Shown here: piece after piece, positions 43,633 through 52,400 of the stretch | Position numbering within the stretch: position 1 is the first letter of the stretch | Layout of the letters: each line of letters begins with the position of its first letter | NCBI RefSeq assembly: GCF_014200575.1 | Contig: NZ_JACHBZ010000005.1 | Location: forward strand, 261,138-325,137 | Origin: Mucilaginibacter saanensis | GTDB taxonomy: Bacteria > Bacteroidota > Bacteroidia > Sphingobacteriales > Sphingobacteriaceae | Direction: 5' to 3' | DNA length: 64,000 bases | Notes under the pieces: generated by a model | What the model was told of the DNA's origin: nothing | What the model saw: only the letters and a program-made list of their open reading frames with translations | Database searches by the model: none | Translations under genes and position numbers: made by a program

Positions 43633-44361
43633 TTAATTATAAAGCTTAAGATCTTTGTTGAATTTTGTTAATTTGTCATTTGCGCCATCAAAATAAATAG
43701 TGTCATTTTTCAAGTATGGTGCTGCAAAGTATCCAGCATCATCTGTTTCTATATAATCATTATTTAAATAATGAGCTATTGTTTTTTGGGTAACAGGGTT
43801 GTATTGGGCAGCTGAAATACTATTATTACCCGCGGTATCGATTTTCTTAATTTGCCAGAAATAAATTTTGCCGTTTATGACCGATGGTGACGAAAAATAG
43901 TTGTTAAAATCAGGAGTTAATTTTGATAAGTTTTGCTTTTTGCCATTCACAACCAGTATGTAATTACCAAGCGACCCACTTATTGATCTTTTATATTCCG
44001 TTTTATCGATAGTTTGATCTTCAGGTGGGGCGGTATCGGTTATGGTTAAGTACAAATGAGTATTGTCATTGAGCTTTTGAATGCCAAAATCTTTGTCAAT
44101 CGTATCAATTAATTTGCCATTTTGCGTTATTACAGCGTAGGTTGTTTCCATAACAGTTGCATCCACAAGTCCGGTATCAGTAACGGTATAACCTTCATTT
44201 AACTTATATGGTTTAAATGTGTCGTCTTTTCCGGCTTTTGCGATAATTGCTGCCTTAACAGTTGTATTTTTCTTTGCTGTGTGTGTGCCCGTTGCCGGGG
44301 TTTTATTGCTATTGCAGCTGATAAAGACAGTCAGTATCGATAAATAAATGGCATTTTTCAT
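43633..44361 (-). CDS. Lipoprotein of unknown function inside the his operon
   Basis: A 242-residue predicted lipoprotein: a short signal (MKNAIYLSILTVF) ends at ISC (Cys16), followed by a Thr/Lys-rich linker and a beta-rich domain with repeated short motifs (TLYFDG, KIYFWQ), perhaps a small propeller. It fits between hisD and hisC with gaps of 2 and 1 bases, so it is made with the pathway enzymes though it should be exported. No histidine-related motif is visible. It may be a lineage-specific insertion or a surface protein linked to histidine status; I cannot tell. Confidence 0.8.
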   Translation of the reverse strand: MKNAIYLSILTVFISCNSNKTPATGTHTAKKNTTVKAAIIAKAGKDDTFKPYKLNEGYTVTDTGLVDATVMETTYAVITQNGKLIDTIDKDFGIQKLNDNTHLYLTITDTAPPEDQTIDKTEYKRSISGSLGNYILVVNGKKQNLSKLTPDFNNYFSSPSVINGKIYFWQIKKIDTAGNNSISAAQYNPVTQKTIAHYLNNDYIETDDAGYFAAPYLKNDTIYFDGANDKLTKFNKDLKLYN

Positions 44362-44363
44362 AA

Positions 44364-45650
44364 TTAGCCGTTACTCCTTATACTTACCGCATTCCTGTGC
44401 GCATGCAGGCCTTCCAGCTCTGCCAGTATCTCCACACTTGGGCCAATATTCTGGATACCCTCGCGGGTGATGTGCTGAAAGGTGATCTTTTTAACAAAGG
44501 AATCAACCGATACGCCTGAGTAGGCCCTGGCATAACTGCTGGTTGGCAGCGTATGGTTGGTGCCCGATGCGTAATCGCCGGCGCTTTCAGGGGTTAAATT
44601 GCCCAGGAAAACAGAACCCGCATTGATAATGAAGCCCGTGATCTCTTTCCATCTTTCGGTAGCGAGTATCAAATGCTCCGGGGCGTATTGATTGCTGAAA
44701 TCCATAGCTTGATCCAGATTGGAGGTAACCACGATATATGAGTTCTCGATAGCCAGCCGGGCAATTTCGGCGCGGGGCAGGGTTGGTAATTGTTTAGCAA
44801 CTTCGGCCAGTGCTTCCTGTGCTATTTTGGCAGAGGTGCAAACCAATACCGACTGACTATCGATACCGTGTTCGGCCTGTGCCAGTAAATCGGCAGCTAT
44901 ATAGGCCGGGGTCGATGATTCGTCGGCAATAACCAATACTTCTGACGGGCCCGCAGGCATGTCAATAGCCGTAGTGGTGGTGGACTGGATAATGGTTTTG
45001 GCTTTGGTTACAAACTGGTTGCCCGGGCCAAATATCTTATCAACCTTAGTAACGCTTTCGGTACCGTAGGCCATGGCTGCAATAGCCTGTGCGCCACCAG
45101 CCAAAAATATCTTATCAATACCCAGCAGCAGGGCCACATAGGCGATAAATGCGTTAACCTTACCGTTTTTTTGAGGCGGAGAGCAAACCACAATTTCATG
45201 ACAGCCTGCTATGCGTGCCGGTATCCCCAGCATTAAAAAGGTGCTTGGTAAAACAGCCGTGCCGCCGGGGATGTATAAACCTACTTTTTCAATAGGCCTT
45301 AGCTCGCGCCAGCAGGTTACGCCGGGCATGGTTTCTACCTTGTCTTCGGTTTTTAACTGTGCCTTGTGAAATTTATGAATATTGTTGTAGGCAGTTTGCA
45401 GTGCGACTTTTTGCTCGGCCGATACGCTTTCTGCCAGTTCTTCCAGGTCGGTTTTGTCAAGGTACAGGTTACTGAGCTGCACCTTGTCAAACTTGCTGGC
45501 ATAATCATACAGGGCGCGGTCGCCATTTTGCTGAACGTGAGTTATCACATCTTCAACAATAGTGCGGATCTCATTGGCCGGGTCAACGTTACGCTGAACC
45601 AGTTTCTGGATATCGCTCGCAGTAAGTTCTGAATAATTAAATAGTTTCAT
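44364..45650 (-). CDS. hisD: Histidinol dehydrogenase
   Basis: Zinc- and NAD-dependent enzyme for the last two oxidations to histidine. The 428-residue length is standard; the motif from DMPAGPSEVLVIADE to AEHGIDSQSVLV and the C-terminal VSVDSFVKKITFQ are clear. Its ATG at 45650 is directly preceded by the G-rich tail of a REP-like repeat (45651-45675), so the leader between hisG and hisD is made of repeats. Confidence 0.96.
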   Translation of the reverse strand: MKLFNYSELTASDIQKLVQRNVDPANEIRTIVEDVITHVQQNGDRALYDYASKFDKVQLSNLYLDKTDLEELAESVSAEQKVALQTAYNNIHKFHKAQLKTEDKVETMPGVTCWRELRPIEKVGLYIPGGTAVLPSTFLMLGIPARIAGCHEIVVCSPPQKNGKVNAFIAYVALLLGIDKIFLAGGAQAIAAMAYGTESVTKVDKIFGPGNQFVTKAKTIIQSTTTTAIDMPAGPSEVLVIADESSTPAYIAADLLAQAEHGIDSQSVLVCTSAKIAQEALAEVAKQLPTLPRAEIARLAIENSYIVVTSNLDQAMDFSNQYAPEHLILATERWKEITGFIINAGSVFLGNLTPESAGDYASGTNHTLPTSSYARAYSGVSVDSFVKKITFQHITREGIQNIGPSVEILAELEGLHAHRNAVSIRSNG

Positions 45651-45738
45651 AAGCCCCCTAACCCCCTAAAGGGGGAACTTTTTAAAGTTTATGTCATTCA
45701 ACCCAGCCCGATTCCCCCTTTAGGGGGCCGGGGGGCCG
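45651..45738. repeat. Inverted REP-like pair between hisG and hisD
   Basis: The left copy (minus orientation: palindrome 45662-45675, tail GGGGG to 45653) abuts the hisD ATG. The right copy (plus orientation: palindrome 45714-45727, tail to 45736) ends 4 bases from the hisG stop. They enclose about 38 bp. Tails point outward. Together they fill the whole hisG-hisD gap. Confidence 0.85.
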
Positions 45739-45739
45739 T

Positions 45740-46591
45740 CTATAATATTATCTTTTCAATCGGCATTACCACAATACCTTGTGCGCCGGCTTGTTTTAAC
45801 TGGCTTATCCTGTCCCAGAAATCGCGTTCAGGAATTACGGTGTGTACGGCAACCCAGTCGGCCTCTGCCAGTCCAACTACCGAAGGGCTTTTTACGCCTG
45901 GCAGCAGGGCAGTTACCGCATCAAGATTATCTCTATGAACGTTAAGTACCACGTACTTGGTTTCTTTGGCGCGTAAAACAGATTGTATACGTTGTATAAG
46001 TTCCTGAACCAGGTCGTTATTCTCGGTGCTTTTGCTGCCAATTAATACCGCCTCTGACGACATTACATCCGCAAAAGGTTTCAGTCCGTTGCTTTTTAAG
46101 GTGCCGCCGGTTGATACCAGATCGCAAATGGCATCGCTTAAACCCAAACCCGGAGAAATCTCCACTGAACCCGAAATGGTGCGGATATCGGCCTGTATAC
46201 CTTCCTGTTTTAAAAATTTATTTAATATAACCGGGTAGGTAGTGGCTATGGCTTTTCCGTTAAGGTCAGCAAGGTTCTGGATAGCGTTGTTATTGGGTAC
46301 TGCTATTTTTAATGAGCATTTACCAAAACCAAGGCGCTGCAGGTAGCTTACTTCAACTTCGGTTTCCTGTATCACGTTTTCGCCTACAATACCCAGATCG
46401 GCAATGCCATCCTGAACGTATTCAGGGATATCATCATCACGCAGAAAAAGAATTTCTAAAGGGAAGTTTGAAACCGGAGAGATAAGCGAGCTTTTGTAAT
46501 TTTCGAAGTTTAAGCCGCAATTTTTTAATAATTCAACAGATTTTTCGTTGAGCCGACCAGATTTCTGGATCGCTATTTTAAGTGTTTTCAA
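45740..46591 (-). CDS. hisG: ATP phosphoribosyltransferase HisG (long form)
   Basis: First and feedback-controlled enzyme of histidine synthesis. The 283-residue length includes the C-terminal ACT-like regulatory domain, so no HisZ partner is needed. The PRPP-binding region ETEVEVSYLQ...SGSVEISPGL is visible. The start is TTG at 46591 (MKTLKIAIQKSGRL matches the family start; no ATG is nearby), which would lower initiation. It is preceded by a His-rich leader frame. Confidence 0.94.
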   Translation of the reverse strand: MKTLKIAIQKSGRLNEKSVELLKNCGLNFENYKSSLISPVSNFPLEILFLRDDDIPEYVQDGIADLGIVGENVIQETEVEVSYLQRLGFGKCSLKIAVPNNNAIQNLADLNGKAIATTYPVILNKFLKQEGIQADIRTISGSVEISPGLGLSDAICDLVSTGGTLKSNGLKPFADVMSSEAVLIGSKSTENNDLVQELIQRIQSVLRAKETKYVVLNVHRDNLDAVTALLPGVKSPSVVGLAEADWVAVHTVIPERDFWDRISQLKQAGAQGIVVMPIEKIIL

Positions 46592-46664
46592 AAGATTGAA
46601 TTTAAGGAACTATGATAAAAAAGAATATAAACGGAGGTTGTTATTTCGCGTAGAAACATACATA

Positions 46665-46724
46665 TTAACTGATCACCACATGGTGGTGATGCAGATGAAG
46701 ATGATGTAGTGCGATACCGTTCAT
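46665..46724 (-). CDS. hisL: Histidine operon leader peptide (attenuator)
   Basis: A 19-codon open frame, MNGIALHHLHLHHHHVVIS, with seven His codons in nine positions. It begins about 25 bases after the predicted transcription start and ends 73 bases before hisG. The last His codons form the left arm of a perfect 8-bp hairpin (ATCACCAC-CAT-GTGGTGAT, 46673-46691). By analogy with known amino-acid leader peptides, ribosome stalling at His codons under shortage would open this hairpin. I do not see a GC-rich terminator with a T-run downstream, only TCTTTTTTATC about 40 bases later, so the mechanism is unclear. Confidence 0.75.
   Translation of the reverse strand: MNGIALHHLHLHHHHVVIS
46673..46691 (-). 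promoter_or_regulatory. Hairpin inside the his leader peptide
   Basis: ATCACCAC and GTGGTGAT are perfectly complementary around a 3-base loop. The 5' arm is built from His codons 13-15 and the 3' arm from the Val-Val-Ile codons after them. It may be a pause or switch hairpin. Confidence 0.6.
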
Positions 46725-46756
46725 TTTTATATAGTAAAACTATGGATTAGCTGCCG

Positions 46757-46786
46757 CAAATATATACAGATGTTTTTTAAATCAAA
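46757..46786 (-). promoter_or_regulatory. his operon promoter (TTTG-N18-TATATTTG)
   Basis: The -33 element TTTG (46783-46786) and the -7 element TATATTTG (46757-46764) match the Bacteroidota consensus with an 18-base spacer. The expected transcription start is about 46750, upstream of the leader peptide. Confidence 0.7.
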
Positions 46787-46941
46787 GTGTTTGAATCAGA
46801 ATTTTTCGGCCCCTGATGTTTTATTGACGGTCAGGGAGGCTTCGTTATTTGCTGATTTTTAGGATTTTCAAAATTTAAGAACCTGAATTAAGCTACCAAT
46901 TGAATTATTGGAAATTTGTATCGGGTAAATGCCGAAATTCC

Positions 46942-48468
46942 TTAATTCTGATTGCTTTCATCGTACTCATAAATAGCACCTTCGTCGCCAAAGTCCTTGA
47001 GCAGTTTCAAGCTTTTTACTTTTTGAATATCCTTAATGTTGATAAGCTCGGGATTTTCAAGTGCTTTAAACCAAATGAGGTAAAAATGTTTCTTGCGGTA
47101 AAAGCTGGCAATATCTTTTTTGAAAAACTTGTGCGGCACCAGGTATGATGACATGCCCGAAAAGAAATAAACAGCCTCATGAGCATCGGTGTAAATAGTT
47201 ACCTTGGGTTTAAACATACTTTTATCAATATGTTTAAGGTAGGCCGCAAATGGCGATTCGATCCAGCTGTTATCGGTGTAGCCGGGGTTTCCGTATTCGT
47301 CAATAATCTGGTCGCTGTAACGGTCTTTATCAATCAGGAACTCCTTGGTAACAAAGCCCAGCATCATTACAATAAATATCCCGGCAACTATGCGGCGGGT
47401 AGTAATGTTGGTTATTTTTTTCAATAGCAATAAAGCCCAGCTGGTGTATCCCCAAAGGGCGGGTATATATATAGGTGCCAGTAAGCGATGGTTGATACGC
47501 TCGTACCGCGAAAATGTAGACGATAGAACGATGAACAAACCGTATACCAACGCAAAGGTAATGGCCAGGTTTTCGTAACTATCAATCCGGCGGCGGTAGT
47601 AATTATAGGCCAGGGCTGCAATAAAGCCCACCAGTATAATAATGGCCAGTGGGATAGCTAAAAAATACTGGTCGGGGGTAAGGCCCATCCAATCGCACAT
47701 TACGGTGCCAAAGTAATACAGGTTTTTAATGAACGGGGTAATAGATGGCTCGCGAGGGCCCGTGGTAGTGCCCGACATGAACGCGTTAAACAGCAGGTTG
47801 CATACCAGTAAGGAGATGCAAACAGCGCCGTATATAATAATATGTACAATTTTTTTGGTAAGCGGTAAAACCCTGTCAAGCAACAGCAGTAAACCGCCGG
47901 TGCCTACAATGGTAACGGCGGCATACCTGGTAATACAGCCAATGGCTGCAATTAAGGCGGCTATAATGAGCGTTTTAACAGTATGTTTTAACAGGTACTG
48001 CCTAAAGGCCACCAGGAAAAACAGCGTTTCAACAATAAATAAAGTTTCGGACCATAGGTAGGAGTACACCTGCAGCAACGCCGGACTTAATATAATGGCT
48101 ACCAGCATTAACCATTTATACACGCGCGATGTGGGTACAAAGCGGTGCATGATCCACCCGCTGGTATATATCAGGGTGGCAAATAGGAGGCCGTTTAAAA
48201 TCGCGCCAAAAATAACCGGATCAATACGGGTAATAAACATGATGGTACCCAAAAAAACAGGGTAAAACACCGGGAAATCAACAATAGGGATGTGGTTAAA
48301 TGTTTGCAGTGTGCCGTTGGTATTTAAACTGCGGGCAGCGCTGGTATACATAATAGAATCGGGCGAGATGCCTATACCACTGTATTTGCAAAACAACTGT
48401 ATGGCAACAAAACCAATTAATGCGGCGATGAAGGTATCGTAGTTTTTTAAATAGCGGTTTAGTTGCAT
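46942..48468 (-). CDS. Polytopic membrane glycosyltransferase-like protein
   Basis: A 508-residue protein with about ten to twelve membrane helices over residues 10-400 and a soluble C-terminal part of about 100 residues. The layout, with a first large loop after helix 1 (about 35-60, containing PDS), resembles GT-C lipid-linked sugar transferases such as the PMT/ArnT/DUF2029 group. The catalytic residues cannot be named with certainty. It lies between hisG and gmhB on the same strand as both. Confidence 0.7.
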   Translation of the reverse strand: MQLNRYLKNYDTFIAALIGFVAIQLFCKYSGIGISPDSIMYTSAARSLNTNGTLQTFNHIPIVDFPVFYPVFLGTIMFITRIDPVIFGAILNGLLFATLIYTSGWIMHRFVPTSRVYKWLMLVAIILSPALLQVYSYLWSETLFIVETLFFLVAFRQYLLKHTVKTLIIAALIAAIGCITRYAAVTIVGTGGLLLLLDRVLPLTKKIVHIIIYGAVCISLLVCNLLFNAFMSGTTTGPREPSITPFIKNLYYFGTVMCDWMGLTPDQYFLAIPLAIIILVGFIAALAYNYYRRRIDSYENLAITFALVYGLFIVLSSTFSRYERINHRLLAPIYIPALWGYTSWALLLLKKITNITTRRIVAGIFIVMMLGFVTKEFLIDKDRYSDQIIDEYGNPGYTDNSWIESPFAAYLKHIDKSMFKPKVTIYTDAHEAVYFFSGMSSYLVPHKFFKKDIASFYRKKHFYLIWFKALENPELINIKDIQKVKSLKLLKDFGDEGAIYEYDESNQN

Positions 48469-48530
48469 GTAGTTTTACTTGGTGATAATGGTAAAAGTTG
48501 TACGGACAGAAAATGTTTTAAAAATTTTAA

Positions 48531-48606
48531 GCCCCCTCTAAATCTCCCCCTAAAGGGTGAGCCTTTTTATTAAAGCCCTCTCCTTCAGGAGAGGGTTGGG
48601 TGAGGC
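48531..48606. repeat. Inverted REP-like pair before the gmhB stop
   Basis: The left copy (48531-48562, minus orientation, GCTCACCCTTTAGGGGGAG then a TTTAGAGGGGGC tail) and the right copy (48575-48606, plus orientation, CCCTCTCCTTCAGGAGAGGG then TTGGGTGAGGCT) enclose about 12 bp. Tails point outward; the right tail touches the gmhB stop codon at 48607. It links the CCCCCTTTAGGGGG and CCCTCT...AGAGGG forms into one family. Confidence 0.8.
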
Positions 48607-49098
48607 TTATTTTATCTGATCAAGCACGGTGCTTATCGGCTGGTCGCTGTCAATTAATATGCCTTTAACACCTGCGGCGGTACCAGCCTCCACGTCGCGC
48701 TCGCGGTCGCCAATAAAGTAGGACTGGGCGGGGTCAATATCGTATTTAGCTATGCCTTGTAATAAAAGGCCCGGTTTTGGTTTGCGGCAATCGCAATCGC
48801 CGGTGTATTGCGGGTGGTGGGGGCAGTAAAAAAAGTCAACAATATCAACACCATGTTCTTTGTAAACCTGTTTAAGGTGTTTGTGCATTTTAGCCAGTTC
48901 CTCTTCGGTATACCATCCTTTGGCCAGGCCACCTTGGTTGGTAGCTACCAGAAGCATGTAGCCCCGGTCTTGCAGGGTTTTTAGTGCTTCAAAATTGTCA
49001 AGTACATGAAAATCCTCAAAACGGCGTACATAATCGCCCATTTCCTGGTTCAGTACTCCATCACGATCTAAAAAAACGGCTTTATTTTTTACAGGCAT
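48607..49098 (-). CDS. gmhB: HAD-IIIA phosphatase, GmhB-like
   Basis: D-glycero-D-manno-heptose 1,7-bisphosphate 7-phosphatase type, acting in ADP-heptose synthesis for lipopolysaccharide. About 163 residues from the ATG at 49098 (MPVKNKAVFLDRDGVLN). The nucleophile motif DRDGVLN, the four-cysteine/His zinc loop (CPHHPQYTGDCDCRKPKP) and FIGDRERD are intact. An upstream ATG would add 26 residues not seen in relatives. Other heptose genes are absent here, so the exact substrate is inferred. Confidence 0.88.
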   Translation of the reverse strand: MPVKNKAVFLDRDGVLNQEMGDYVRRFEDFHVLDNFEALKTLQDRGYMLLVATNQGGLAKGWYTEEELAKMHKHLKQVYKEHGVDIVDFFYCPHHPQYTGDCDCRKPKPGLLLQGIAKYDIDPAQSYFIGDRERDVEAGTAAGVKGILIDSDQPISTVLDQIK

Positions 49099-49176
49099 CT
49101 GTTTTAAATTTTGTGCGAAGTTAATAATTCTAAAACACACGCTAAATGTTGCTTTATTATAGTACGCTGATATCAA

Positions 49177-49491
49177 AGATCAAAAGCCCCAAATAAGTGC
49201 CTGATAAGGCCTTTTTATCACAAAATTTAATTCTGTTATAGCTGAAATTACCGCTTGTATAACTGAATATAGCTTAGTTTGTGCAACTTTATATTGATTC
49301 TAAATAAGGAAATGCTACTTTTCATTTATGTTATCATAATAATCGCACTTTTTTGTTATCGATTTGTTAAATAAATATTGCTTTTGTAATGGATTTTTTA
49401 GAAATTCTTAAAAATAACCGAAGATTTTATAATTTATCTTGTATTCAGTAACTTCGTAATTACACCCTTTTATAAAACGGTTTAATTTACG
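49177..49491. other. AT-rich region upstream of gltB
   Basis: Divergent gap between gmhB and gltB, strongly AT-rich. A TAACTTCG near 49448-49455 is one base from TAnnTTTG and could be the gltB -7 element; no -33 element is obvious. No small gene or strong hairpin is seen. Confidence 0.4.
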
Positions 49492-52400
49492 ATGAATCAA
49501 ACTGAGAGCCACCAGGGCCTTTATAGGCCAGAATTTGAACACGATTCCTGCGGAACTGGTTTTATAACCAATATTAATGGTCATAAAGATAACCAGATTG
49601 TTGATAATGCCCTTACCATGCTTGAAAACATGGAACATCGCGGCGCCTGCGGATGCGACCCTGAAACCGGTGATGGTGCCGGTATATTGATACAACTACC
49701 TCATGAGTTCTTTATGGAAGAATGCTCAAACCTGGAAATCAGCCTGCCTGAACCCGGTGAGTATGGTGTTGGAATGATATTTTTCCCGAAAGATTCGGCA
49801 CAGAAAAAAGCCTGCCGCATTGTGATAACCAATGCTATTGAAAAATTAGGCCTACATAAATTAGGTTACCGCAAAGTAACGGTAGATTCCATGGCTGTTG
49901 GCGAAACCGCCCGCCAGGCCGAACCTGATATTGAGCAGATATTTATAGCCAGGCCAAATCATATCACCAATGCGGAGGATTTTGAGCGTAAGCTGTTTAT
50001 ATTAAGAAGATATATCAATAAAACTATTACTGAAACCATTCCTGGTGCCGGTGATTATTTTTATTTTACATCATTATCATGTAAAACCATTGTTTACAAA
50101 GGCCAGGTAACCACTTACCAGCTGCGTAAATACTATGCCGATCTGACTGATCCGCGTGTGGCATCAGGCTTTGCCGTGATTCACTCCCGTTTCTCAACCA
50201 ATACTTTTCCGTCATGGAAACTGGCTCAGCCGTTCCGCTTAATTGCGCACAATGGCGAGATCAATACCCTTACAGGTAACCTTAACTGGTTTTACTCGGG
50301 TTTAAAATCCTATGCTTCCTCCTACTTTACTGCCGAGGAAATGGAAATGATTATGCCGGTGATTGATAACAACCAGTCTGACTCGGCCTGTTTAGATAAC
50401 ATCATTGAAATACTGCTGCACTCTGGCCGCTCATTACCACACGTAATGATGATGCTGGTGCCTGAGGCATGGGATGGTAATGAACAAATGGACCCGATTA
50501 AAAAGGCATTTTACGAGTATCATGCTACTTTAATGGAACCATGGGATGGCCCGGCCGCTATCAGCTTTACTGATGGCCGCCTGGTAGGTGCCCTGCTTGA
50601 TCGTAACGGCCTGCGCCCATTGCGTTATGTGATCACCAATGATGGTCGTGTAATTGCTGCGTCTGAAGCTGGTACACTGGCTGTTGACGAGAGCACAGTA
50701 CTGCGCAAAGGACGTTTGCAACCCGGTAAAATGCTGCTGATTGATACCGAAAAAGGCAGAATTATTACTGACGAAGAAATAAAGAAACAAATTGCTTCAA
50801 ACCAGCCTTATGACCGCTGGTTGGAGAATTATAAAATAAACCTGAGCGAACTGGCCGAGCCGCGTTTGGCTTTTGCAAGCCTTTCTGAACCGGCTGTGTT
50901 CCGTTACCAGCAGGTGTTTGGCTACAGCCGCGAGGATATTGATACCATTATTAAGCCAATGGCTGTTGATGGTAAAGAGCCTATCGGTTCCATGGGTACT
51001 GATGTGCCTTTGGCCATCCTGTCTGACAAGCCTCAGCACCTTTCAAGTTACTTCAAGCAGTTTTTTGCACAGGTTACCAACCCGCCTATTGATCCTATCC
51101 GTGAGCGTTTGGTAATGAGTTTGGCTACCTTTATTGGTAACAACGGCAATTTGCTTGACGAGGACAAAATGCATTGCCATTGCGTGGTATTAAAACACCC
51201 GATATTAAAAAACCACCAGTTAGAAAAACTGAGAAGTATTGATACCGGTTTGTTTCATGCCAAAACACTGCAAACTTATTTTAATGCCGATGGCTTGCCG
51301 GGTTCATTAGAAAAAGGCATTGCAAGGCTTTGCCGCTATGCCGAAGATGCCGTTGATGATGGCTTTGAGGTATTGATCCTGTCTGACCGTGCCATTGATT
51401 CTGAACATGCACCTATACCATCATTACTGGCGGTATCTGCCGTTCACCATCACCTGATCAAAAAGGGCCGTCGTGGCGCCGTAGGTTTGGTTGTTGAAAC
51501 CGGCGATGCATGGGAAGTACACCATTTTGCCTGTTTACTGGCATTTGGCGCCACTGCCATAAACCCGTACCTGGCGCTTTCAACCATTGAAACTGTTAAA
51601 AATAACGGCAGTCTTGAAACCAGCCTGGATATCAAGTACCTGCAAAAAAACTACGTAAAATCTGTAAACGATGGTTTGCTGAAGATATTCTCCAAAATGG
51701 GTATATCAACACTACAGTCATACCACGGATCGCAGGTGTTTGAAATATTAGGATTAAACAACGCCGTTGTTAGCCGCTATTTCTGCGGAGCCGTTACCCG
51801 TATTGGCGGTTTAGGCCTGGATGAAATTGCCCGCGAAGCCCTTTGCAAACACCGCATAGGCTTTGGTGCAAAAGCTGCTGATAACCTATTACCTGAAGGT
51901 GGTATTTACCAGTGGAAACGCAGGGGCGAGGCTCACTTGTTTAACCCAACTACCGTACACTTATTACAACATGCTACCCGCACTAATGATTATGCGGTAT
52001 ATAAAAACTACGCCAAGGTAATTAATGAGCAAACCGAAAAGCATTTCACTATACGTGGCTTGCTTGACTTTGCCCATCACCGTGAGGCCATTACTATTGA
52101 TGAGGTTGAACCGGCCGAAAATATCATGAAACGCTTTGCAACAGGCGCCATGTCATTCGGGTCTATCTCACATGAGGCACACAGCACCATGGCTATTGCT
52201 ATGAACCGCATAGGTGGTAAAAGTAATACCGGCGAGGGCGGCGAGGATGAGATGCGTTACGAAAAAATGCCCAACGGCGATTCTATGCGCTCGGCCATTA
52301 AACAAGTGGCATCAGCACGTTTCGGTGTAACATCAAACTACCTTACCAATGCCGATGAGCTGCAGATAAAAATGGCGCAGGGTGCAAAACCAGGCGAAGG

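Larger units (their letters stand above)
46592..46941 (-). other. his operon leader and promoter region
   Basis: A gap of 350 bp. Its left half (to about 46785) holds the his leader peptide, a hairpin and the promoter, listed separately. The right half (46790-46941) lies beyond the stop of the membrane glycosyltransferase gene transcribed away from it; I see no further gene or clear terminator. Confidence 0.7.

Noticed and set aside
46592..46664. Intrinsic terminator in the his leader
   Set aside because: I looked for a GC-rich stem followed by T residues and found only TCTTTTTTATC without a convincing stem, so none is annotated.
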